DNA from: Burkholderiaceae bacterium
Lineage (GTDB): Bacteria > Pseudomonadota > Gammaproteobacteria > Burkholderiales > Burkholderiaceae
Direction: 5' to 3'
Length of the DNA stretch: 7,309 nucleotides
NCBI GenBank assembly: GCA_022701965.1
Contig: JAKONL010000394.1
Span: 1-7,309 of the forward strand
The notes under the pieces are model-generated. The model worked only from the letters and a program-made list of their open reading frames with translations, made no database searches and was not told the origin of the DNA. Position 1 is the first letter of the stretch. Every line of letters begins with the position of its first letter. The position numbers were made by a program, and so were the translations under genes. This document shows, one piece after another, positions 1 through 5,186 of the stretch.

Positions 1-1
1 G

Positions 2-817
2 AAGCTGACGCAGGCCTGGGGGCAGCCCGTGATCGTCGAGAACGTGCCCGGCGCGGGCGGTGCCATCGGCGCCGAGCGGGTGGCGCGTGCGACGCCGGAC
101 GGCTACACGCTGCTGATGGGCCACATCGGCACCCTGGCGGTCAATCCGTCGCTCTATCCGAAACTGCCCTACGACCCGGTGCGGAGCTTCGCGCCGGTGG
201 CCTGGGTGGCGCGCGTGCCCAACATCCTGGTCGTGCATCCGTCGGTTCCGGCCCGGACGGTGGCCGAACTGGTGACGTTGGCCAAGGCGCGGCCAGGGAC
301 CCTGAACTACGGATCGGGCGGCAACGGCAGCGCGGCCAACCTGGCGGGGGAGTACTTCAACCTCCGGACCGGCAGCAAGATGGTGCATGTGCCGTATCGC
401 GGCACCGCGCCGGCGGTCACCGACCTCGCGGGCGGACAGATCCAGGTCATGTTCACCGGCGCACCGGCCGTGATGCCGCAGGTCAAGGCCGGCCAGTTGC
501 GCGCGCTGGCGGTGTCGTCGGCGCAGCGCATGGCGGCCCTGCCGCAACTGCCCACGGTGGCCGAATCGGGCTTTCCCGACTTCGAGGCCGACCAGTGGTA
601 CGGCGTCGTCGCTCCCGCCGGCACGCCGGCCGCCGTCGTCGCCAAGCTCAACGCGGCCATCAACCAGTCGCTGGTCTCGCCCGAGCTGGTCGCGCGCCTG
701 CAGAGCGAGGGCGCCGAGGCGACGCCGACCACGCCCGAGGCCTTCGGCGAACTGATCCGCCGCGAGATCGGCCGCTGGAAACCCGTCATCCAGTCCGGCC
801 GCGTCAAGGCCGACTGA
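2..817 (+). CDS. Bug-family tripartite tricarboxylate transporter substrate-binding receptor (5' partial)
   Basis: C-terminal 271 residues of a periplasmic solute receptor of the Bug (TctC-like) family; full members are about 320-330 aa, so roughly 50-60 residues including the signal peptide lie left of the window. The frame is open from base 2 and the codons before the first GTG already fit the family (LTQAWGQPVIVENVPGAGG), so that GTG is internal. Family hallmarks, by visible residue: VIVENVPGAGGAIG near 10-23, TPDGYTLLMG near 31-39, YGSGGNGS at 103-110, HVPYRG at 129-134 and TDLAGGQIQ at 140-148. The last two belong to the ligand pocket and hinge region in known Bug structures. Bug proteins bind small carboxylates or related organic acids and are very numerous in Burkholderiales, many without an adjacent TctAB permease; the ligand cannot be read from sequence. 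The dehydrogenase gene starts 37 bases after the stop, probably in the same operon, hinting that the captured compound is a hydroxy acid or its precursor (inference). Confidence 0.95.
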   Translation, partial: KLTQAWGQPVIVENVPGAGGAIGAERVARATPDGYTLLMGHIGTLAVNPSLYPKLPYDPVRSFAPVAWVARVPNILVVHPSVPARTVAELVTLAKARPGTLNYGSGGNGSAANLAGEYFNLRTGSKMVHVPYRGTAPAVTDLAGGQIQVMFTGAPAVMPQVKAGQLRALAVSSAQRMAALPQLPTVAESGFPDFEADQWYGVVAPAGTPAAVVAKLNAAINQSLVSPELVARLQSEGAEATPTTPEAFGELIRREIGRWKPVIQSGRVKAD

Positions 818-840
818 ACCACCCATCCACATACACACAC

Positions 841-845
841 GGAGA
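841..845 (+). promoter_or_regulatory. Ribosome binding site of the DUF1932 dehydrogenase
   Basis: GGAGA lies nine bases before the ATG at 855. It supports that start and shows that the gene has its own translation signal inside the presumed two-gene operon. Confidence 0.7.
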
Positions 846-854
846 CGACACGTC

Positions 855-1766
855 ATGGGCATCGCATTGGGCATCATCGGTTTCGGCGAGGTCGGCGGCA
901 TCTTCGCCCGTGGCCTGATCGGCAAGGACGGCATCGACACGGTCCACGCCTGGGACCTGAAATTCGCCGATCCGGCGACGGGCGCCGGGTCGCGTGCGGC
1001 GGCCGAGCGCGACGGCGTTCGCACCGAGGCCGACATGGCGGCGCTGTGCGCGCGCGCCGACCTGCTGATCTCGGCCGTGACGGCGTCCAGCACCCTGGAC
1101 GTGGCGCGCGAGGCGGCACGCGACGCGCGCGCCGGCAGCCGCTTCCTCGATCTCAATTCCGCCTCGCCAGGCACCAAGCAGCAGTGCGCCGACCTGCTGG
1201 AGGCCGTGGGCGTGGCCTATGTCGAGGCCGGCGTCATGACCTCCGTGCCGCCCTACGGCATCCGCGTGCCGATGCTGCTGGGGGGCGCACGGGCGGCCGC
1301 GCTCGCCGACGAGCTGGAGCGTTGGGGCATGGACGCGCGGGTCGTGTCCGACCGGCTGGGCGTCGCCTCGGCCATCAAGATGAGCCGCAGCATCATGATC
1401 AAGGGACTGGAAGCGCTGGTGATCGAGAGCTACACGACCGCGCGGCGCTATGGCGTCGAGGCGCACGTGCTCCCGACGTTGAAGGAGACCTTCCCGCAGA
1501 TCGACTGGGACCGACAGGGCGCGTACTTCTTCAGCCGCGTCGTGCAGCACGGCAAGCGCCGGGCCGAGGAACTGCGCGAGGCCGCGCGCACGGTGCACGA
1601 AGCCGGCTTCGCGCCGACCATGGCCGGCGCGATCGCCGAGAAGCAGGACGAGGTCGCACGACTGGCGCGCGAGGGCGTCTTCGACGGACTGGCGGCCGAC
1701 GCTCCCTGGGAGGCGTATGCCGACCGCCTCATCGCCCGGATGCCGCCGTCCGCAGACCCTGCCTGA
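855..1766 (+). CDS. NAD(P)-dependent oxidoreductase, 6-phosphogluconate/beta-hydroxyacid dehydrogenase superfamily with DUF1932-like C-terminus
   Basis: 303-aa cytosolic dehydrogenase, full length for the family. The N-terminal Rossmann fold opens with a GxGxxG dinucleotide motif, GFGEVG at residues 9-14. The second strand ends in HAWDLK (31-36), where the acidic Asp34 suggests a preference for NAD over NADP (inference). FLDLNSASPGTKQQ (97-110) is the strand and turn that usually precede the substrate loop. The helical C-terminal part begins with SAIKMSRSIMIKGLEAL (172-188); Lys175 is at the place of the catalytic lysine of beta-hydroxyacid dehydrogenases, but Ser179 stands where the classical KxxxN motif has Asn. 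That departure and the overall C-terminal pattern are why I favour the DUF1932 subgroup over typical 3-hydroxyisobutyrate or tartronate semialdehyde reductases. The start at 855 has a good ribosome site. The gene is 37 bases downstream of the Bug receptor, suggesting it oxidises a hydroxy acid that the receptor delivers. Exact substrate unknown. Confidence 0.88.
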   Translation: MGIALGIIGFGEVGGIFARGLIGKDGIDTVHAWDLKFADPATGAGSRAAAERDGVRTEADMAALCARADLLISAVTASSTLDVAREAARDARAGSRFLDLNSASPGTKQQCADLLEAVGVAYVEAGVMTSVPPYGIRVPMLLGGARAAALADELERWGMDARVVSDRLGVASAIKMSRSIMIKGLEALVIESYTTARRYGVEAHVLPTLKETFPQIDWDRQGAYFFSRVVQHGKRRAEELREAARTVHEAGFAPTMAGAIAEKQDEVARLAREGVFDGLAADAPWEAYADRLIARMPPSADPA

Positions 1767-1781
1767 ACGGCCGCCGCCGAA

Positions 1782-1802
1782 CGTGCGGTGCCGTGCCGCA
1801 CG
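1782..1802 (+). terminator. Possible hairpin after the dehydrogenase gene
   Basis: CGTGCGG (1782-1788) pairs with CCGCACG (1796-1802) across a seven-base loop, starting 16 bases after the stop codon at 1766. No run of T follows, so it is not a classical intrinsic terminator. It could stabilise the 3' end or help Rho-dependent termination, or be chance pairing in GC-rich DNA. Confidence 0.3.
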
Positions 1803-1867
1803 ATGCCGTCGAAATGTCGAAGGAGATGGTGATCGCCGGTGAGGACGTCGCGCCAAGTCTCAGTGAC

Positions 1868-1895
1868 TTAACATAAGCTTTCTTGTATTTATGTT
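1868..1895 (+). promoter_or_regulatory. Candidate sigma70 promoter at the left edge of the AT-rich island
   Basis: TTAACA at 1868-1873 (five of six to the -35 consensus) is followed after 16 bases by TATGTT at 1890-1895 (four of six to the -10). If active it would give a leader of about 280 bases before the 116-aa gene at 2182, or an independent small transcript. AT-rich DNA yields such matches by chance, so this is weak. Confidence 0.2.
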
Positions 1896-2005
1896 TGATG
1901 CCGGGACCGATCGATGATGTCGCAGTGGATCGACTTTCTCCTGGATGTCGCAATGCTCATAAGGGTATCGCTGATGCTTGCTTTTGCCATTAATAAGCTA
2001 ACGCG

Positions 2006-2033
2006 ATTGGAATCGTAGTCTTTTACGATCAAT
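2006..2033 (+). repeat. Imperfect dyad in the AT-rich island, possible operator or hairpin
   Basis: ATCGTA (2012-2017) and TACGAT (2024-2029) form a perfect inverted repeat around GTCTTT. The pairing extends outward as ATTG (2006-2009) with CAAT (2030-2033), with GA at 2010-2011 bulged. A loose -35-like TTGGAA (2007-2012) and -10-like AATAAA (2031-2036) sit at its edges with an 18-base spacer, so the dyad would fill the spacer of a putative promoter. It could be a regulator site or a short RNA hairpin. Confidence 0.3.
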
Positions 2034-2181
2034 AAATACAGAGAACACTGGCATTGAAAATTCAACACGCTTTCCAACGAGCTTGTCATTTTTAATTGAG
2101 TTGAAAGAAACCCGTTTACTGCTCTCAATGCTCCAAGCCGTTAGCCTAATTGGTTCCGAATTTTCCCGTCACAGCCAAACC

Positions 2182-2532
2182 ATGGTCCAGTCAGTTCTCC
2201 AGACGCCGGATGGCCGATACATCGTCGTGCGCGGCCGCTTGTGGCGCGCCTCGAATCCGAATCTGTCGTCCGAGACCCGGGCCGGTCATGTCGCCTCGCT
2301 GATGCACGCGCGTCGGGCCGTCGGCTCGGCGCTGCGGGCGGCAGACGCGGACGGCTTGCGCGTGGCCCGCGCGCAGGTCGACGAGGCCAAGCGTCTGTTG
2401 GGAGAACGAGGTCCGGTGTGGTGGGACGACGGCGCGCCCGATTTGAACCGCCACATGATCCGCACCACGCCCTATGCGCCGTGGTATGCGGCACTGGAGC
2501 CTTCGGCGTCGATCGACGCCGGATCGCGTTGA
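2182..2532 (+). CDS. Conserved hypothetical protein, 116 aa, with PDGRYIVVRGRLWR and ERGPVWWDDGAPDLNRH motifs
   Basis: Small soluble protein of unknown function. I recognise the type from memory as a conserved hypothetical of proteobacteria but can attach no role. Three parts can be seen: an N-terminal strand-rich segment, TPDGRYIVVRGRLWRASNPNL (about 8-28); a charged Arg/Ala-rich helix (about 31-75) with many AR and DA steps; and a distinctive C-terminal block, GERGPVWWDDGAPDLNR (74-90) then TTPYAPWY (95-102). The WW-DD-G-PD-NRH cluster is the kind of dense invariant motif expected of a binding or catalytic site, though this is inference. No signal peptide or membrane segment. I chose the ATG at 2182 because the motif block begins just after it. 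The frame stays open back to a TTG at 2083, but that stretch lies in AT-rich DNA and looks non-coding. No clear Shine-Dalgarno precedes 2182. Confidence 0.75.
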   Translation: MVQSVLQTPDGRYIVVRGRLWRASNPNLSSETRAGHVASLMHARRAVGSALRAADADGLRVARAQVDEAKRLLGERGPVWWDDGAPDLNRHMIRTTPYAPWYAALEPSASIDAGSR

Positions 2533-2741
2533 AACCGACGATCGCAGAGCCTCGGAAACCATCGACCGCTCGCGAGATCCTGCCGAATATCACGATCCGT
2601 TCACGCCCTCTCGATCTCGGAGGACGCAATTTGTCTCACTTCGACGTTTCGATCGATCGGAAGCGAGGTATGTGTGCACTGTTCCCTAGGCCGCTGAATA
2701 CTTAAGAAGAAAAATTCAGGTTTTCAGGATCACTGCAGACC

Positions 2742-2948
2742 ATGAGCAATACTTCTTCACTGGCATTGGCGGTCAAGGAACTCGAAGCGGGCGAATTGCA
2801 CTGGATCCTTCTGGAAGAAGCGTCCTCCTCGGACGACCTGCTGAGCTACGTGCCGCAGCATTTCAGCGAACCGCATCGGGACGCGGCCGCGGCATGGTCG
2901 GCTGGCTATCTGGCCGTTCGCGCCCGGATGCGCAAGCGAACCAAATAG
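2742..2948 (+). CDS. Small hypothetical protein, 68 aa
   Basis: Short soluble acidic protein with a basic tail (RARMRKRTK). The N-terminal part, KELEAGELHWILLEEAS (about 12-28), reads as an amphipathic helix followed by a strand. The C-terminal part, AAAAWSAGYLAVRARM, reads as one helix. I do not recognise a named family, although small Burkholderiales proteins with a similar xxLExGxxHWxLLE pattern come to mind. The ATG at 2742 is preceded by AGGA at 2726-2729, 12 bases away and therefore a weak ribosome site. The gene is 209 bases after the 116-aa gene and 314 bases before the short-chain dehydrogenase, all on the same strand, so co-transcription is possible but not shown. Overlapping frames on both strands have Arg/Pro/Ser-rich shadow composition and are less likely. 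Confidence 0.55.
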   Translation: MSNTSSLALAVKELEAGELHWILLEEASSSDDLLSYVPQHFSEPHRDAAAAWSAGYLAVRARMRKRTK

Positions 2949-3262
2949 CGCCGTCGATTCGACACCGGATCGCGGTCCGCATCTCCGGCACGTCGCTTCC
3001 GCGTCGATCCTGCTGCCCGTCGCCCGGCCGCAGTTCCCGGACGCCGCGAGCGGCTCTGCCACGCATCGCGTCGTGCGCCTTCGCCGTCGCGCGGCATCCC
3101 TGCCCCAGGACCGAGAAGCGTCCTACAGCCCTCGAGCATGTTTCCGTAGGAGATTCCTTCCTCGCCCGCGAAGCCCATGGTCGGGCGGATTCGATGTCCA
3201 CGGAAAGGGCCGATCCTTTCGGCCCGCCTCGGACCGCTTTCCTCAAGCTCAATGGAAGACTC
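2949..3262. other. Intergenic region upstream of the short-chain dehydrogenase, no gene seen
   Basis: 314 bases of GC-rich DNA. The dehydrogenase frame stays open through all of it, back to 2894, but the translation is dominated by Arg, Ser, Pro and Cys with no dehydrogenase features, as expected of non-coding GC-rich sequence. A small palindrome, GTCGA-T-TCGAC (2953-2963), lies five bases after the preceding stop codon. I see no clear sigma70 promoter and no strong hairpin. Confidence 0.55.
3254..3258 (+). promoter_or_regulatory. Ribosome binding site deciding the start of the short-chain dehydrogenase
   Basis: GGAAG lies four bases before the ATG at 3263. Together with the protein beginning MDLDARPLS just before the Rossmann strand, it favours this start over the in-frame ATG codons at 3194 and 2894. 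Confidence 0.55.
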
Positions 3263-4279
3263 ATGGATCTCGACGCTCGACCCCTCTCATCGGCCGCTCT
3301 CGCAGCGCAGTGGTTCGCTCCCAAGGTGGTGGTGATCACGGGTGCCTCCAGCGGCATCGGCCGTGCCACCGCCCTCGCCTTCGCCGAACGGGGTCACCAC
3401 GTGGTCCTCGCCGCGCGCAGCGAGGACACGTTGCAACCGATCGCCGACGAATGCGAAACCCTCGGCGGACGGGCGCTGGTGGTGCCGACCGACGTCACCG
3501 ACGCCGCGGCGGTCCGCGCCCTCGCCAACCATGCCATCGCGCATTTCGGGCATGTCGATGTCTGGTTCAACAACGTCGGGGTCGGCGCGGTCGGATTGTT
3601 CGACGAGACGCCGATCGAAGCGCATCGCCGCGTCGTCGAATCGAACCTGCTCGGCCACATGCATGGCGCCCACGCCATCCTGCCGCATTTCCGTGCCCAG
3701 GGTCGCGGCACGCTCGTCAACATGATCTCGCTGGGTGCCTGGGTCCCCTCCCCTTACGCGACCGCCTACACGGCCGCCAAGTTCGGACTGCGCGGATTCA
3801 GCGAGGCATTGCGCGCCGAGCTTTCGGCGACGCCGGACATCCACGTGTGCGAGGTCTATCCGACCTTCGTCGATACGCCCGGCATCACGCACGGGGCCAA
3901 CTACACCGGCCGCAGCCTCAAACCGCCGCCGCCGCTGCTGGACCCCCGACGCATCGCCTCTGTGGTGGTGTCGCTGTCGAGCCGCCCGCAGCACAAGGTG
4001 TACGTCGGCGCGCCCGCATGGCCGGGCATCGTCGCGCAGGCACTGGCGCCGGGCTGGGTCGGCCGGACGATGATGTGGGTCACGGGCCGGGCACTCGAAC
4101 GGTCGACTCCCGTCGAAGAGACGGACGGCAATCTCTACGAGGCGTCGCACGGAAACGGCGTCGATGGCGGCTTCCGCGCATCGATGAGCCCGAGCGCCAC
4201 GCAGGCCTCGAAGGCGGCCCTGGCGATCGGTGCCGTGGCGCTGGTCGTCTGGGCGCTCAAGCCGTCCAGGCGTCGCTGA
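3263..4279 (+). CDS. SDR-family NAD(P)-dependent oxidoreductase with C-terminal membrane anchor
   Basis: 338-aa classical short-chain dehydrogenase/reductase with an extended C-terminus; core SDRs are about 250 aa. All signature elements are intact: the cofactor motif TGASSGIG (26-33), Arg52 after the second strand in LAARSED (suggesting NADPH), TDVTD (76-80), NNVG (103-106, in place of NNAG), the tetrad Asn in VESNLLG (Asn128), catalytic Ser156 in MISLGAW, and YTAAK with Tyr169 and Lys173. After the substrate-binding helix comes a proline-rich segment SLKPPPPLLDPRR (about 218-230). The tail from about 255 includes VEETDGNLYEA and a hydrophobic helix at about 318-332 followed by KPSRRR, a likely single transmembrane anchor with a positively charged end. 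It therefore probably acts at the inner face of the cytoplasmic membrane. Substrate unknown; I recognise the long-tailed SDR subgroup but no assigned reaction. It converges on the Crp/Fnr gene. Confidence 0.92.
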   Translation: MDLDARPLSSAALAAQWFAPKVVVITGASSGIGRATALAFAERGHHVVLAARSEDTLQPIADECETLGGRALVVPTDVTDAAAVRALANHAIAHFGHVDVWFNNVGVGAVGLFDETPIEAHRRVVESNLLGHMHGAHAILPHFRAQGRGTLVNMISLGAWVPSPYATAYTAAKFGLRGFSEALRAELSATPDIHVCEVYPTFVDTPGITHGANYTGRSLKPPPPLLDPRRIASVVVSLSSRPQHKVYVGAPAWPGIVAQALAPGWVGRTMMWVTGRALERSTPVEETDGNLYEASHGNGVDGGFRASMSPSATQASKAALAIGAVALVVWALKPSRRR

Positions 4280-4300
4280 GCGGATCGGCGGCGGATCGGC
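4280..4300 (+). repeat. Tandem 10-base direct repeat just after the dehydrogenase stop
   Basis: GCGGATCGGC occurs at 4280-4289 and again at 4291-4300, separated by a single G, directly after the TGA. The second copy forms part of the following hairpin arm. Confidence 0.6.
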
Positions 4301-4314
4301 AACTCCCTCCGCCG
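4289..4314. terminator. Possible bidirectional hairpin between convergent genes
   Basis: CGGCGGA (4289-4295) pairs with TCCGCCG (4308-4314) over a 12-base loop, inside the 49-base gap between the convergent dehydrogenase and Crp/Fnr genes. No T-run follows on either strand. Position supports a termination role more than the sequence does. Confidence 0.35.
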
Positions 4315-4328
4315 AAGCGACGGCCCGG

Positions 4329-5003
4329 TCAGTTGGCGAAGAGGACGTTCTCCCTGACCAGCATCGACCCGTCCGGCAGGGTCTGCACGAAACCCCGGTC
4401 CTCGAGCGATTTCATGACGCGACTCACCATCTCGCGGGACGCGCCCACCATCTTGCCGAGGTCCTGACGCGAGATCTTGTCCCGGATCACCAGCGCGCCC
4501 TGGCCGTCGTCGACGGCGAACTCGATCAGGAGGCGGGCGATGCGGCCGTGGACGTCCATCAACGCCAGCGACTCGATCTTGCGGTCGGCCGCACGCAGGC
4601 GCTGCACCAGCACACGCATGATGTTGTGCGTCATCGACGACGCGTCGGGCAGGCAGTGCCAGAACGCGGCGCGGTCGAGTTCCAGCACGTCGGTGTCGGT
4701 CTCGGTGCGCACGGTGGCGGAATGAGGCTCGTCGTCGATCAGGCTCATCTCGCCGACGTAGTCGCCCTGCTGCAGGAGCGAGAAGATCACCTCGCGACCC
4801 CGGCCATCGGTGCTCAGGACCTGGGCACGGCCGGTCAGGATGATGTAGAGCGCCTCGGAGGACTTGCCCTGCTCCACGATCAGTTCGCGTTTCTTGTAGC
4901 GCTTCTTGACGATCGCGTCGGCGACGACCTGCGCCTGCGTCGGGGTCAGCGACGCGAACAGGGGGACGCGCAGGAGCAGGTCCAGATTGGAAAGGATGGT
5001 CAT
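4329..5003 (-). CDS. Crp/Fnr-family transcriptional regulator
   Basis: 224-aa DNA-binding regulator with the standard Crp layout. The N-terminal cyclic-nucleotide-binding-type beta barrel spans about 12-115, with KRELIVEQGKSSEALYIILTG (39-59) and the turn GDYVGEMSLIDDEPHSATVR (80-99), equivalent to the phosphate-binding cassette of Crp (GExSL followed by a region ending in SATVR). Next is the long dimer helix (about 124-148). A winged helix-turn-helix follows at about 151-220, with recognition segment SRQDLGKMVGASREMVSRVMKSLEDRG (178-204). There are no N-terminal cysteine clusters, so it is not an oxygen-sensing Fnr; only Cys117 is present. Conserved cassette residues make cAMP or a similar nucleotide possible, but the ligand is unknown. 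Start choice: MTILSNLDLL fits homologues I know from Burkholderiales; an in-frame ATG 14 codons upstream (5043-5045) adds an SPRESRSR-type segment and is less likely. Its target genes cannot be inferred here. Confidence 0.93.
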   Translation of the reverse strand: MTILSNLDLLLRVPLFASLTPTQAQVVADAIVKKRYKKRELIVEQGKSSEALYIILTGRAQVLSTDGRGREVIFSLLQQGDYVGEMSLIDDEPHSATVRTETDTDVLELDRAAFWHCLPDASSMTHNIMRVLVQRLRAADRKIESLALMDVHGRIARLLIEFAVDDGQGALVIRDKISRQDLGKMVGASREMVSRVMKSLEDRGFVQTLPDGSMLVRENVLFAN

Positions 5004-5004
5004 T

Positions 5005-5036
5005 GCCGGGCCCGGCGCACGGGAACGGGATTCCCG
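5005..5036 (-). promoter_or_regulatory. GC-rich dyads in the leader of the Crp/Fnr gene
   Basis: Directly upstream of the start codon is the perfect palindrome GCCGGGCCCGGC (5005-5016). Next to it is a hairpin-forming inverted repeat, CGGGAA (5020-5025) with TTCCCG (5031-5036) and a five-base loop. No Shine-Dalgarno sequence is visible in this leader. The dyads could be an autoregulatory site or an RNA structure affecting translation; neither is shown. Confidence 0.35.
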
Positions 5037-5186
5037 GGGGGACATGGTGTGGAGATGCGCCTTTTTATCAGGGCGGGAGGACATTGGGAATCTGGCGAAG
5101 TCGCAATCGTCGCTTCGTCCCCGCGCACGGCGTCGCCGGAACGGCGGCGTGAACCGGTCGGCGATCGATGACGTTAACCTGAGGGC

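Larger units (their letters stand above)
1861..2160. other. AT-rich intergenic island, no convincing gene
   Basis: By hand count this 300-base stretch has about 125 G+C (42%), and 1981-2040 only about 33%, whereas the flanking genes are well above 60%. It forms most of the 415-base gap between the dehydrogenase and the 116-aa hypothetical gene. Neither strand carries a credible coding frame. It holds a short dyad (2006-2033), a second tiny dyad TTGAA-AA-TTCAA (2054-2065), a direct repeat GATGTCGCA (1916-1924 and 1944-1952) and weak sigma70-like elements. Plausible readings are a long promoter region for the downstream small genes, a scar of foreign DNA, or an unannotated small RNA; the sequence does not decide between them. 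Confidence 0.7.

Noticed and set aside
804..1856. Long minus-strand open frame of 350 codons opposite the DUF1932 dehydrogenase
   Set aside because: Its translation is an Arg/Gly/His/Ala-rich shadow with no family features, while the plus strand encodes a clear dehydrogenase with an intact Rossmann motif and a ribosome site.
1889..2128. 79-codon minus-strand frame in the AT-rich island
   Set aside because: No recognisable motif, no good ribosome site and low-complexity Ser-rich composition. Its length is unremarkable, and I judged it a chance frame.
2083..2181. N-terminal extension of the 116-aa protein from a TTG codon
   Set aside because: The added residues derive from the AT-rich spacer and do not resemble the rest of the protein; the ATG at 2182 directly precedes the conserved-looking block.
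2894..3262. N-terminal extension of the short-chain dehydrogenase
   Set aside because: The 123 extra residues are Arg/Ser/Pro/Cys-rich, overlap the end of the 68-aa gene and carry no domain. The ATG at 3263 has GGAAG four bases upstream and begins just before the Rossmann strand.
3287..4150. 287-codon minus-strand frame opposite the SDR gene
   Set aside because: Shadow frame rich in Arg, Asp and Gly; the plus strand has every SDR catalytic element intact.
4230..5171. 313-codon plus-strand frame opposite the Crp/Fnr gene
   Set aside because: Composition is typical of antisense to GC-rich coding DNA (His, Gln, Arg, Val), with no domain; the minus strand encodes a complete Crp/Fnr protein.
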